Under the pieces are notes generated by a model. The model did not search any database, was not told where the DNA came from, and saw only the letters and a program-made list of their open reading frames with translations. This document shows positions 23,108-34,349 of a stretch of DNA of 64,000 nucleotides, one piece after another. Every line of letters starts with the position of its first letter. The first letter of the stretch is position 1. Source of the DNA: Lindgomyces ingoldianus (Eukaryota > Ascomycota > Dothideomycetes > Pleosporales > Lindgomycetaceae); the NCBI RefSeq assembly GCF_010093535.1, contig NW_022985175.1, forward strand, positions 62,001 through 126,000, written 5' to 3'. The translations under genes were made by a program, and so were the position numbers.

Positions 23108-23970
23108 TCACCTTCTCTTCTTCTCCTCAAGCCTCCTCCTTACCCTCCTCTCCTCCCACCTCGCCCACCCCGAATCCACCAAATCTTCTTGCACGACCAA
23201 ATCCCTCACCCTCCCCGTCCTCGCCAACCTCGTATCCAGCATCCAATCCACCCAGCCAGCTCTCCTCAAAACCGTCGTAAACCCGAACCACACGACAGCG
23301 AACACCGCGCCAGCCGCACACCCCACAAGAACCTGTTTGGGAGTGTGGTAGTTGAGGTAGATGCGGGAGCTCGCGACCGCGGCTGCGAACGCGAGCGTGA
23401 CGAGGGACAGGAGCAGCCGTTGGAAGAATGTAAAGGGGGTGTGGGTTTCGGTGGGGTGCGGGACGTGCCGGAAGAGTAGGAAGAAGGTCAGGGTTAGGGA
23501 GAAGAAGGCTACGAATTGGGCGTGGGAGGAGGGCATGCCGTAGCCTTTGCCATGCATTTCTGTAATGATACATCAGTGTCCGCTCATCAATGGCTCTATT
23601 CCATTCTATTTCATGGCATGACATGCGAATGCGTTACATAGCCCATCGCCTCTGGTGAGTCACAGACGGGGGACGGGGATGTACCTCGTGGGCGCTCCTC
23701 CTTGATATACCGCTTCAAAATCCAATTCACCGCCTCACAACCCAGCTGTCCGGCAAACATGAGGCAAATTTCGATTTCACGGTTCGACCATATTAGCGTA
23801 GCGTAGACAATGCAAAGGCCTTGCGGGACGAGCGCGAGCCAGGCGCAGATGTAGGATATGCGGTCTGCGGGGTTCTGTCTTCGTTAGTGGAAGGATTGAA
23901 GAGGAGAGGGGGGGTATACGTAGTGGACGTGTGTTAGAGAGAGCGACGCCAGGGGAGGATATTCCTCCAT
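23108..23970 (-). CDS. CAX4: Dolichyl-diphosphatase
   Basis: An ER-lumen-facing PAP2 phosphatase that recycles dolichyl pyrophosphate for N-glycosylation. Exons 23970-23920, 23874-23685 and 23559-23108 (introns of 45 and 125 bp) give 230 residues. The three PAP2 motifs are all present: KX6RP as K71-x6-R78-P79 in KRYIKEERPR, PSSH at 90-93 in GYGMPSSHAQ, and SRX5H at 145-152 in SSRIYLNYHTPKQV. The last motif ends in Gln rather than Asp, as in DOLPP1/Cax4 proteins. About four to five membrane helices flank the motifs, and the N-terminal PLASLSLTHVHY is typical of the family. The C-terminal tail is charged and Arg-rich. It is divergent to the RBR ligase gene. Confidence 0.93.
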
Positions 23971-24459
23971 GATTGCGGGTGCTGGAAGAATGGCTTCACA
24001 CTCCCTCTCCCATCGATGGGGACAGCTGCTCGAAGCAAACTGGGCTTGGCGCTCTCTGGAAGTGGCGCATGAATGTGATTACGTGAATGTGTGGCGTTAC
24101 GCAATCTCCGCCTTCGCCGACCTCAAAAAGATCGCCTTTGCCCTGTCTTGCTTGCACTCGCGATATGGCTGTCACTTCTCATGTATTGAGTCAGACGTCC
24201 GGGTCGCAGGCTGTCACGCATATATATTTGTGACTCTTCTAACCTGCCTCTTGGTCTTCAGCTGGCAGTTGAAGTACAGCCTCTGCGTCATATTTTAACT
24301 CCGCCCTCACTGCTTGAGCACTCGCCTCCGCCCTTTTTCTTGGTCTTGGAAATTGCTTTCTATCCTTCACTCATAGTTTTATCTCTAGCTTTGGCTGCTT
24401 CCAGACATCAGATTTTATTTGCATATTCTGCTCACTACTAACTTTGAGGAGTTTTGTCT
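23971..24459. promoter_or_regulatory. Divergent intergenic region (CAX4 / RBR ligase)
   Basis: This 489-bp head-to-head spacer contains a TGACGT-type partial site and CT-rich leader sequence before 24460 (CTTGGTCTTGG, CTTTCTATCCTTC). No specific factor site could be assigned. Confidence 0.35.
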
Positions 24460-25992
24460 ATGGCAGACCCCGCCACTGAAGATGAGCATGAGGAGGAACT
24501 GAATACGCTGCAATCAATATATCCCGAACTCAGCATTTCATCGAGGAGCCCCTATGTCGCGGAAATCGATTTGGTTGTTGCTCCAGTCAAACCATTGCTC
24601 GTTTCATTCGTTGAAGAGCAAGGAAGTCATCGACTATCATATTTGTCTCCATTAAACATCACTATAACGCTTCCAGAAGGTTATCCAGCAGAGGAACCAC
24701 CACGATTAAAGCTTACGACAACGCCTCGTTGGATCCCCGATACTGTGCTGAAGAAGCTTCAGGCAGAGTGTCAATCGCTTTGGGAGGAATATGGAGGAAT
24801 GCCTATTTTATTCGCATATATCAGCTACCTACAGGAATCCGTCGAAACTGCCTTCGGACTATTAGATCCATCGAACAAAACGCCTCTTGAGCTCCCCAGG
24901 GACATGAAACCGGAACTTCTAGATTTCAATGCTAAGATGAAACGAGAGATTTTTGACAAAGAAACATTCGACTGCGGTATCTGTCTTGAACCCAAGAAAG
25001 GAGCAGCGTGCTACCGTATTGAGCGCTGTGGCCACGTCTTTTGCACCCCATGTTTGCAAGATTTCTACAACAACGCAGTCGCCGAAGGCGACGTTAACAG
25101 CGTTAAATGCTTGGACCCGAGTTGCGGGAAGACTGGCGATACGCGTGCGGATCGTAGACAGAAACCCCGCCTTCTGTCGCCCAAAGAGCTGTTGCAGGTT
25201 CCATTGAAGAAAGATGTAGTTAAGCGGTTTGCGGAAATGAGACGGAAGAAGAAGATTGAGGCTGATAAGACGATTGTTAACTGTCCAAGGAAATGGTGTC
25301 AGGGGTTTGCGAGATCTGATAAATATCCTAAAATAACGGATGTTACACTTCTAGAAGACTCCGACTCAGAACCTGAGCCCGAACCTGAACCTGAAGCTCA
25401 TGCTGTCCCCCCAAACCCTCCTGAGCCCGAGCCCGAACCCGAACCATCTAAGAACCAAGAACATGACATCGAAAAGCGCCCCGGCGGTGTCTCCACCGAC
25501 CGTCTTGCCATTTGCGAAGACTGCAACCTCGCCTTCTGCTCCGTTTGCCTCGCCTCCTGGCACGGCGATTTCGTATACTGTGGCCCTAGAAAAGAAGCTG
25601 AACTCTCTGAAGAAGACCAAGCATCCCTCAACTTCATCCTCGCGCACACCTCCCCTTGTCCGTACTGCTCGGTCCCATCACAAAAAATGCATGGGTGCAA
25701 CCATATGACGTGTTCTCAGTGTAAAACCCACTTCTGTTATCTGTGTTCGAGTTGGCTGGATCCTGGGAACCCGTATGAGCATTTTAATAATAAGAAGAAG
25801 AAGGAGTGTTTTCAGAGGTTGTGGGATTTGGAGGAGGGGGATGGTGGGGATGCGGGTGGGGCAGGGGGTGAGAATGTGAGGTTTGGAGGAGTTAGGGGAG
25901 CGGAGGCTCAGGCGCAGTTTTGGGAACAGGAGGCGCTGAGGTTGCAGATGGAGGAGGTTAGGGTGCATGAGGGTGGGGGCGGAAATACTTGA
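24460..25992 (+). CDS. ITT1: RWD-RBR E3 ubiquitin ligase, ITT1/RNF14 type
   Basis: A single-exon RING-between-RING ubiquitin ligase of 510 residues. Residues about 5-135 form an RWD domain (EEELNTLQSIYPEL; NITITLPEGYPAEEPP; LWEEYGGMPILFAYISYLQE). RING1 begins at Cys172 (CGICLEPKKG; CGHVFCTPCLQDF). After KKIEADKTIVNCPRKWCQG comes an acidic Glu-Pro repeat linker, then the IBR (CEDCNLAFCSVCLASWHG). RING2 starts at Cys400-Cys403 (CPYC), and Cys413 in MHGCNHMTC is the catalytic thioester cysteine of RBR enzymes. Yeast Itt1 (translation-termination modulator) and human RNF14 share this order. The frame opens at a TTG two codons upstream; ATG 24460 was used. The C-terminus is Gly-rich. The Glu-Pro tract (EPEPEPEPE twice) is longer than usual. 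Confidence 0.93.
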   Translation: MADPATEDEHEEELNTLQSIYPELSISSRSPYVAEIDLVVAPVKPLLVSFVEEQGSHRLSYLSPLNITITLPEGYPAEEPPRLKLTTTPRWIPDTVLKKLQAECQSLWEEYGGMPILFAYISYLQESVETAFGLLDPSNKTPLELPRDMKPELLDFNAKMKREIFDKETFDCGICLEPKKGAACYRIERCGHVFCTPCLQDFYNNAVAEGDVNSVKCLDPSCGKTGDTRADRRQKPRLLSPKELLQVPLKKDVVKRFAEMRRKKKIEADKTIVNCPRKWCQGFARSDKYPKITDVTLLEDSDSEPEPEPEPEAHAVPPNPPEPEPEPEPSKNQEHDIEKRPGGVSTDRLAICEDCNLAFCSVCLASWHGDFVYCGPRKEAELSEEDQASLNFILAHTSPCPYCSVPSQKMHGCNHMTCSQCKTHFCYLCSSWLDPGNPYEHFNNKKKKECFQRLWDLEEGDGGDAGGAGGENVRFGGVRGAEAQAQFWEQEALRLQMEEVRVHEGGGGNT

Positions 25993-26750
25993 GGGTTTGG
26001 GAGAAGGAGAGGAGAGTGGTTAATGATTTGAGATAGTAAGACATTGAGAGCACGTAGACAATACGTCGAGGGGAGCTACTAAGCCGAGGGCGATGCTAGG
26101 CAAGATGCTATCAACAAACTCCGAGCCAAGTAATCGGTCCCCCTTCTGGCTTTTAGTTGCGCGCAGGGTTGGTGGGAAGTCTTTCCAGTTCCTGGTTCGT
26201 ATTGACACACGACAAGGTTTCCGGCAGGCTTATGCGATGACGAAGCCCACACATGTCCGTCAGCCTCGAAATTAGCAGGTGCATATCGGATATTATGGGG
26301 TCAATCAAGGAAGGCATGCCAAGGTTTCCATCTCTTGCCATTTTCAAAGCGTTCACGCTATGTCACTAGGAGTCCCCAAGCGGGGTGTGAAAGAAATGGC
26401 TAAAAGGAAACTCTTGCAAGTACGCAGCGCCTCGGATTCCTCAGGTTAAGAAGGTATAAAGCAGTCTCGCTCTCAGACTCTCATCAAAGGGAGAAAAATT
26501 ACAAAAAAATTACAACAACTGACTTCAGGCGCCTCGCTCCCCGCGAAAATGTCGACAAATTCGGTCCACCATGCTTCCGCTCTACACCCACTCTGTACTC
26601 CACTCCTCCGTCGGAACTCTAATACGAAGAACGAATCGAATCTTTTCCGATCTTGCCCAGCTAGCCAACCCTCCACCTCAGGCCACTTGCAAGGTTGCCC
26701 ACAACCATCACCCATGCTACCACTTAGATCTCACCCATCTTTCCATGCAT
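25993..26750. other. Convergent intergenic spacer, no gene seen
   Basis: About 760 bp between the 3' ends of the RBR ligase and LtrA genes. Several 60-80-codon frames overlap on both strands without motifs, starts or splice signals, and are taken as chance. Confidence 0.45.
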
Positions 26751-28617
26751 CTAATGCTTCTTCTCCTTTCCAACCTTTGCAACATTGATCACAACACACA
26801 AGAAAAACAAAATACATAGCGTCGGGATCAACCAAGCACTGGATATATAGTTGCCATCTTTATCTCCAAAATGCACGACGAGCGGGATGATCATGCAGAC
26901 CCCGACACCGGCGAAGAAGTTGATGCTGAGGCGGATGTATTCGGAGCCACGGCGTTGGTGCGCGGGGAGAGAGAGGAAGCCCAGGACGGTAGTTAGGATG
27001 AGTGCGAGGCCGCCCTGGGAGAGAGGGTTAGTAAGGGTTTGGCTGAGGTGGGGTGGGAGGGGAGGGGTGACTTACAGCGATGAAAACGTATTGAAACACG
27101 AGTTCAAAGATACCAACGTATGTTGCCAACATACCGTCCAAGTCTAGCTTCTGCTCGTACTTCTTCTTTGGCAACGTCACGCTCAGACTGTCAAACAGTG
27201 TCTTACTAGTGGCAGATAGTAGATCGTTCAATCCGGTCGCCAACTCATCCACCGCAGTCGTGTTCGTCCAATTGCTTGACATTACAAAATCGTATGCCTC
27301 CGCAATAACAAATAGCGAGTTATATACGGTCTCAATTTCCTTAGTCGCGTCAACCCCCTTGGGGACAAAGTAAAACACATTGTTGTAAGCGGTTGCATTC
27401 AGTGCGGTTGCGAATTCAGCGCCATCAGTGTAGTTGCCCATTTGGTTGTTGACGTACTGGAAATCGCTGCCAAGGACGTTGAATGCATCAATGGCCTGGA
27501 CCCAGATAATGAGGAGCGAGATACCTTGGAGGACAAGCACAAGAACCGTGTGCAGTGGGAAATGCAGGACCGACCAAATCTGCTGCTTAATGCTTCCGAA
27601 ATGGTCTTCTTGCATGCGGTCAAAGTACAGCATGTACAAGAAGTAAATAATCAGGACCGCGGAGATAATTTGTCCAACGACGGCAGCCGTCCAGAGGAAC
27701 TCGTTTTTCACAATCTTGGAGATGGATTTGCAGATGACAATGATGCCTTCACCGAGGATGATGAGGGTGAGCAGTGACATGCGCTGGACCATGTGTGTGC
27801 CTTTGAAGGAGATCACGCGCCAGATGCAAGATACGGAGACGGTGAGCAGGACTTCGCAGATGCCGATGATATACCAGGCAATGTAGACATTGGTCTTGAC
27901 CTTTTCTGGGTATACGGGGTTTGGGAACGCGGGTGTCAGGGCGCCGTAAAGGATGGCTGCGATGAGGGAAGAGCCCATAACAAGGAGCAGTGGGATGCGA
28001 GTCTTGGTGTACTTCTTGGTGTAGAAGAGGGTAACCCCATACTGGCAGACGAGCGTGAGACGGGATACGAGGAGAATGAGACCAAAGGCTTTGTAGATTT
28101 TGTAGTCATCGATTTTTTGTCCGGGCTTCCACTGCGGGCCGATGACAGCGAAGCCTACCATCGTGCCGAAATGAATAGCTTTGGCACAGCGTTCGAACAC
28201 GGAGTCGGCGCTGAAGCGGACATCGTAAAGGGAGACTTGATACCACGTCAACCAGAGAAGGGAGAAAAATCCAACGTATGCAGTGAGCGAATTGTGGTCG
28301 TTGATTTCGAGACCGGATGTGAACGTTGTCAAGTTAGCTACAAAGAACAGATCGTAGAACAGCTCCGCTGTCGTCGCTTCAGCGTGTCGGTGGAAGGCAG
28401 GGTTGTCATGAAGACTCTCGTCGTTCGTGTTGAAAGGAACATGCGTTGTATCGGAAGTCTTTTGATTTTCGAGATCGCCGGAGCCTTGGGATGTATTGTG
28501 GGACATTGGAGGACCATGTTCAGGCTTGTTGTGACCACCATGTCCATGGCCGTGGGCTTCTTCCCCGGGTTGAAGGAGGGGTGAAGCAAAAATCGACAAA
28601 CCGCCTTCGTGACCCAT
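26751..28617 (-). CDS. LtrA-family (low temperature requirement A) multi-pass membrane protein
   Basis: A polytopic membrane protein of the bacterial-named LtrA family, which is widespread in filamentous fungi with no established biochemical role. Exons 28617-27076 and 27014-26751 (intron 61 bp, GTAAGT donor, ACTAAC branch, CCCAG acceptor, phase 0) give 601 residues. A His-rich N-terminus (HGHGHGGHNKPEHG, residues about 22-36) might bind metal. The LtrA signature EATTAELFYDLFFVANLTTFTSG is at about 80-102, followed by LLWLTWYQVSLYDVRFSADS and, further on, LIILGEGIIVICKSISKI. Around ten hydrophobic segments are present. A loop of about 130 residues with several N-x-S/T sites (NATAYNN, NWTNTT) precedes the last helices. 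The final exon supplies HQRRGSEYIRLSINFFAG and the last helix. Confidence 0.88.
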
Positions 28618-31481
28618 TGTAAACTATCTCCTCTAATTCTGGGAGGGGTATCTTAGGGGAAAGAGAGTCCAGTATAGTAAAGAGGAAATGGAGACAAGTG
28701 CACACCAATGATCCACCCTAGGAAAGAGAAGACAGGAGTATTCGGTACCAGAACCTGAGGAACGCAAAAGAAAAAGGTGCAAGTCCAGTTCGAATATATA
28801 GTACACGGGCGTGAGATAGTACAACGTCCAACTGTAACAAGAAAGTGAGTTAATGCAAGCCCTCTCCAAGCCTCCACGGCTTGACTAGCCCATCTCATCA
28901 ACCGGAGCGCCAACATAACTCCGTTGAGCACCGAAAGCACTTCATCAACATGGTCGCACTTCCTTAGTCAGGAAACGCTAGGTCGAGCTCTGCGTCGGGA
29001 TGAGATGTGTTGTTCACCGGTATCTTCCATTTTTGGGGGCTGGTATGTGGTAGAAACCTCTATGATTGGGTCTCTATCGGGAAAAACTCAAACTGTCGAA
29101 TTTATGGTTCGAGATGGTGCACGAACCTTGTGATGACAAGTAATAGCCGGCGACGAAGCGTTTCACTTGGCTAGAAGTAGAAAAAGCGATCGAAATGCCA
29201 AGACGAATATGAGATCCTTAAATAGCGGAACAACTGCAGCTAACCTTTCGCTGAGATGCACCAAGCTTGTTAGTCTTGGCCGGTGTCATTAGAATAAGCT
29301 TAATTGGAGGGCGAGAACAGGGTGCACGGAGCGGGAGCGTTGTGGCGCAGGGAGTCGCCCCCATGATGTTGATCGTTGTCTTAGCTAAGGCCTAGGGAAC
29401 TCGTGGAATGTTTTTGCTGGCGTCTTGTGGCGATGGGGTGTTTTAGAAGTTTGATATTGGGGGCATAGCAGTTGGGCTTCGCACACTTTAAACGCCCACT
29501 TCCTGTAGAAAAGACGAGGTTTCGTGAGGTGCGATTTGGAGCGTTGGGTGCTCCTCTGCTTGGCTATTCCATCGATGAAAAGGTCGGAAATTAGGGCTGA
29601 AGGGAAGGGGGAATATGCGAGTCGCGCTAGAGTTGGTGCCCTGACTGTGGACGTGACTCCCAGATCAGCCTTTACTTCTTCAAGAACTTGGGCATCCGTA
29701 TTCGCTTACACACACCCACGAGACAGGGAATCTACCTTTTGCCTCTCTGGTCCCCAAGGGTCTTATGCGCCAACCCATATCAAGGAAAGCTTCTTTTCCA
29801 CATCGGCTCCACTCACAGCTAAATTTGTGCCTCAGCCTCACCGCCTCATCCAGTCACCATTACGCATGTACCACGTCTTTCTCACCCTAAAACCCAGGAA
29901 AACCGGGAGTTTGGATCGCAAATCGAGCCCTAGGGTACGACCAATCTGTGTTACTGAAACCCGCGTGGAATACCGGGTAGCTTTCGCACCGTTAGTGTCA
30001 CATTTCCTAGTTTGGGTTTGTGATAACCTGATGAATGCTGCCAACACACGCGGCTGCCTGGGGGTGCATATGTACCTTCGGCGTCGGCGATGTTGTGCTC
30101 TCGTGTTCATGAGATTGGGATATTGCAACGCGCTTCGGGGTGCGTGGAGTGATTCCATCCTGTTGATGAAAGCAGCACTGTTTCAACTTCAGATCTTTCA
30201 TTTCCACTTCGCAGAAGTAAACCCAGCTTCCCTTTGCTTCATAGCGATTGCTTGGGTATCGTGGTTTTTTGGTTACAAGATTTTCGTTGGATAGTATCGT
30301 ATTTCCTCTTTCGCCCCACCGCAATTGTCCGGGATATTACCAACCACAGCTGCACACGACTAAGAGGCTGAGTGTGCCCGTGGCTCTCTTTGCATTGAGA
30401 GTTCCGATGCTCCTCTTTAAGTCGCCGATGATATTTAAAGTCCAGCTCATCTTTAGTCGACATCGGACGATTGTCTACCCACTCGCCTTCCGAGTTGTCC
30501 TTTTAGTCCCCGAAAGGGTCGCATGCCAGAACTCAGGTCTATTAACAAAGCAGCTTGCTGAGCTCAATACATTTTGAGATCTAATAGTCTAAACCGGTTA
30601 CTTGAGCAGAATAGGCACCTATTCGACGGTTTTTACACTGCGACTCTAACGCCAGCGACTCTGAACAAGACAGACCCCTCATTTCAAACTTCTGGCTTCA
30701 GAAATCACTAACAGTGTCACTGACACAATATAAACGCAGATCCGCATGGCAGGCTAAATACTCTCCTTATCCTCATCGCCAGATTCTAGCGAGCGTCTTG
30801 AGAGCATGGAATTCGTTCACGCAGTATAATATTGCCTCCGAATCGACGGTTCTCGAACTTCACAGGATGCTTTCCACTACTATGCCTTCTCAACTAACGT
30901 GGGACATGACGGGGGTAGGGTCTATCTGCTGGCGTCTCGCTGTAATCAGGGAGAGTGTCAACAGGGTGCAAAATCCTGCTGTTATGTTCCACATTAGGTA
31001 ACAAGATAAAGTACGTTCGGCTGGTTTATTCTTTCTAAATCCCCTTTCAATATTACTACGGTACGTTAGGCTAAAATTCTCGTAGCTACTTGATATGCTG
31101 TGCAGTTCCCTGCAGCGTTGCCTGGGAGGTCACTTCGCAAGACTTCATTCGTCCGCTATTAGGAGAGTTACAACCTTCCCGTTACAAATGAGAGGCTAAT
31201 AATTACTCTCTAGATAGTAGGTTGAGTAAATTCAGTGATGGAGGCAGCAGAATATCGTTCAAAACGTACCACCAAGTCTTCCGTTCACTATTCACGGAGG
31301 TTTCCTTCATGCAGTGGTGATCATGAGAGATTAACTGGCAGTGACTTACCGCCCTCCAGATCTCACGGAAATGAATTCTTCCCCCTTCACCACGATAATC
31401 ACTTATTTAATCAAGCTCCTGCCAGCGCGCCCCGAATTAACTTAACAACAACTCCTTACCACTACCACCCAACCATCCACT
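28618..31481. other. Gene-poor region at the edge of the accessory island
   Basis: A stretch of 2.86 kb that includes the LtrA 5' leader and promoter at its left end. A plus-strand frame at 29524-30294 is 256 codons long but begins at GTG, has a second long frame on the opposite strand, and shows no motif. At 30990-31008 a 19-bp block resembles the right end of the repeated element seen at 35.4 and 38.1 kb. AT content rises to the right. Confidence 0.4.
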
Positions 31482-32577
31482 ATGGGCGACCTAGTGCGAG
31501 CGACTGTAGATGCTACCCTCTGCAGTGGCCGCATGACAGATTTTACAATCATCTGTAGGTCTAATGCATACGCGCTCACAAAAGAATCCTTAGTAAACTG
31601 TTCGCCGTACTTCGCAATACCTTGTTACGCGGATCAGGTCCGTATCCCAACCTTAATTTAATCCCAGTTTCTACTAATTCGGCGGAATGCTCAGGCAATC
31701 AAAAAGCAACATTAAAATCCCAAGAGAACACGGAAATCAGATTGACGCTATGATGCATTTTCTTCACACTTTCTCATACATCTCCCCTTGGGATGTAGCA
31801 GATTGGATCCCTAACGGCTCTGACTGTAATTCCAATCAAACTTCGGGAGGGAAATGTGGATGCACTCTTAAGATTCGGAGTAACAGTCTGGAGATTCTGA
31901 AGCACTTCCCTGAGCTTGCGGCTAGCTATGTCATTCGTGGAGACAGTGCTCTCAAGGCTTGCAAGCTGGTCACTTCCCACGAACTGTACCTGGTAACTAT
32001 TGCAATCAAGTATCTTCAGCCTAGACTAACAAAATCTAGTCAATCAGCAAAAGGGATTCGAGTTAGTAGGTCGGGGTGACTTCTGATGCCAACCAGAGCT
32101 ACTCCCCCAACCTATCCAATTCGAGCTATTCAGTTTTCTTCAGGAAGTGCGCACTCGAGATCCAAGCTACCACAGCAACCCCTTTTTCATACTAAGATGT
32201 ACGCAGTAGCTACCAAGTACATGATCGAGTCCATGAAGCCTCTCGTCATCAAGGCTTTTCGCGGAGGCGTCAAACCATGGATTAACACATTGCTGGTTGA
32301 GGAACTCTTCTTCCTTTCCACTATGAGTCTTATCAGGAAGCCTGCATCCATGATTGACAAAAACCAAGGTTTGGTCGAAGCCTTGGTTAATATGATGGCG
32401 GCCAATTGGGGGTGGATGCATCACGACGAGCATATCGCGAACATGCTGGATCAAGATATGTACAACACTCTTGGGAGGAATATTCAGCTAGAAGCGGTGT
32501 GGATGAACCAGCAATGGGAGGGAATGATTAGTCCAGTTCTTGACCAGACTCTAATATGGGGTGATGAAGTCGGGTAA
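31482..32577 (+). pseudogene. BTB/POZ-domain protein, probably broken
   Basis: Three consecutive pieces read as a fungal BTB protein. Positions 31482 to about 31637 give MTDFTIICRSNAYALTKES and NCSPYFA, the first half of a BTB fold. From 31688 a new frame gives SKSNIKIPREHGNQIDAMM and HFLHTFSYI, the second half. Then 32170-32577 gives FHTKMYAVATKYMIESMKP, the helical tail that follows BTB domains in fungi, with about 110 further residues. The pieces cannot be joined cleanly: the obvious junction near 31.64-31.69 kb lacks a good in-frame donor/acceptor pair (an in-frame TAA lies just before the second piece) and a TGA at 32077-32079 separates pieces two and three. Unusual introns could still rescue it. 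The family is clear; the state is not. Confidence 0.6.
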
Positions 32578-34349
32578 GCGTGGACTAGGAGGGAAGGGGA
32601 AGGTTTCGAAGGTCACCTTCCTAGAAATCAGAGGTGAGGGTCCATTAAACGAGGGCTTCCAGAGCTTTCTTGTGTTTCAGCCTTAATCCTTTAACAGAAA
32701 AATCACCGCACGCGAGGAATAGATTCGAAATAATTCGCCTCGTTCCGGAGAGATACATTAAGCTCGATCCAGATCCCTTTCCTCAAAGCCCAGTTTCTTG
32801 AACATAAACCAGACCGATTACTATACACGATACCCTTCGCAGCCGATCAGAGGAGACGCAATGACGGCTGGAGGCGAACCAACCAATATTCCATTGGTAG
32901 GGCAATCTCAAAGGATCTTCAAAGCTAGGAAAAAGGCAGGAATGAGAGGAAGAAGGGCTTCGGCCGTGGGACAGGGTAAGGCTGGGACTGTGGGTGCAAG
33001 ACTGTTCCCTCTTACAAGCTACCAATCCCACCTCCTCTCCGCCGTGTATATGGTCCCCTTTCTAAAATTGTGCATCTATGTTCTGGCCTATGTTACTCTC
33101 TGCAGTCTGGGTCTATATTTTACCCCTTGATCAACGATTCGAAGGTCTCATTGCTTAACCTCTGGTACACTCCTCAGTAAGCACTTTTTGAAATCACATT
33201 GGGCGGCTTTTGCGAACATTCCATACGTTATTCGCGAGGTCTCAATCGGGCAGGACAATGGACAACTCACTCGCGCTAGGATATGTATTGCCTCCTATGT
33301 GGCAAGGATTTCTTCGAATATGTCTGGTGCCAACTTTGGGTTTGCCAGAACCAGTAGTACGATGATTGCGGCCCCAATGGGAAATATTTAAAGGGGAATT
33401 CCTCTACCAAGTCGCGGATTGTAGAGATCTAGAAAAACAGGACAGATGGTCTTGGACGAAATGAGTAAATGGGTACCGTTCCTGCTGGTGCGGCATTTAG
33501 TGGCTCCTGTAAATTCTGCTAAGAAATTTCTAGCGTACGTTTCGTGGCTTTATCTACTTGGATGAACTCTTCGAATGAAATATGACCCTCTACAGCACGT
33601 TCTAGTCTAATGTAGAACATGACAAGGATGGCGCTGGTTTGTAAAATATCTTGCCAGAATCAAGGGGAACATGAATAAGCTACAGAATTCTGATTTGAAT
33701 TACCCCTCTGCCATATCCCCTGTTAAGTAACAGAATGAGTAGTATTTGACGAACTAAGGAGGCAGATACAGGTTTGTGAAATGGATAAGGCTGGACTTCC
33801 TGAGTCTCTTGGAGGCATTCGAGCTAAATCACTGCTACCCAGAACGCTTTTCAAGCTCGAGTGGTCGATACAACCATCGAGGATTGCGATCATTTCTTTC
33901 AGGTCCTTGGTTTTGCGAAGTGGGGACCTCCTTTCCATAGAATCCGATTCGAAACACTCGTAACCGTCCGAACATCTTAATTGGCTGACGGGTCGCCAAG
34001 TGTTTCAAACTAGCTTCCTACGATGTGACAGCGTGAAAAATCATGGAGATCTTTCGGGGTTGGTCCCTGTGAAACGACCCTCAAAACCACGGTGCGGGCC
34101 GAACTCTTCCTGTTAGATGGACGACACTAGACGTTGCCAAGAGAGCTAAAACATATTCGAAGCGCAAAAAATCGCAACTAGTTCATTCAACTTCACTTAT
34201 GGAGCAAGAAAATATGTTCTATCGTGTTTGTCCGGCTTCGTTGCAAACACCGTAGCCGTCGCGCCCATCTGGAACAAGCCAGACACACGCCTAGAGCCCT
34301 ATCTTCAAGGAACCAACTAGACCGAAGGCACACAGCCCTTGCCGAAAGG
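32578..34349. other. AT-rich gene-poor stretch, no recognisable gene
   Basis: About 1.8 kb. Frames at 32798-33130 (plus), 33188-33391 (plus) and 33723-33938 (minus) have no family resemblance or splice structure. Likely decayed DNA of the accessory island. Confidence 0.4.

Noticed and set aside
27793..28584. A 263-codon plus-strand open frame
   Set aside because: Exactly antisense to the conserved LtrA exon; a mirror frame of a GC-biased coding region.
29524..30294. A 256-codon plus-strand open frame
   Set aside because: It opens at GTG, not ATG; composition is Arg/Cys/Phe-patchy with no motif, a 106-codon frame overlaps it antisense, and no splice or family support was found.
33188..33391. 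A frame reading ARICIASYVARISSNMSGAN, considered as a transporter relic
   Set aside because: The likeness to carrier loops is too short and no neighbouring helices follow.
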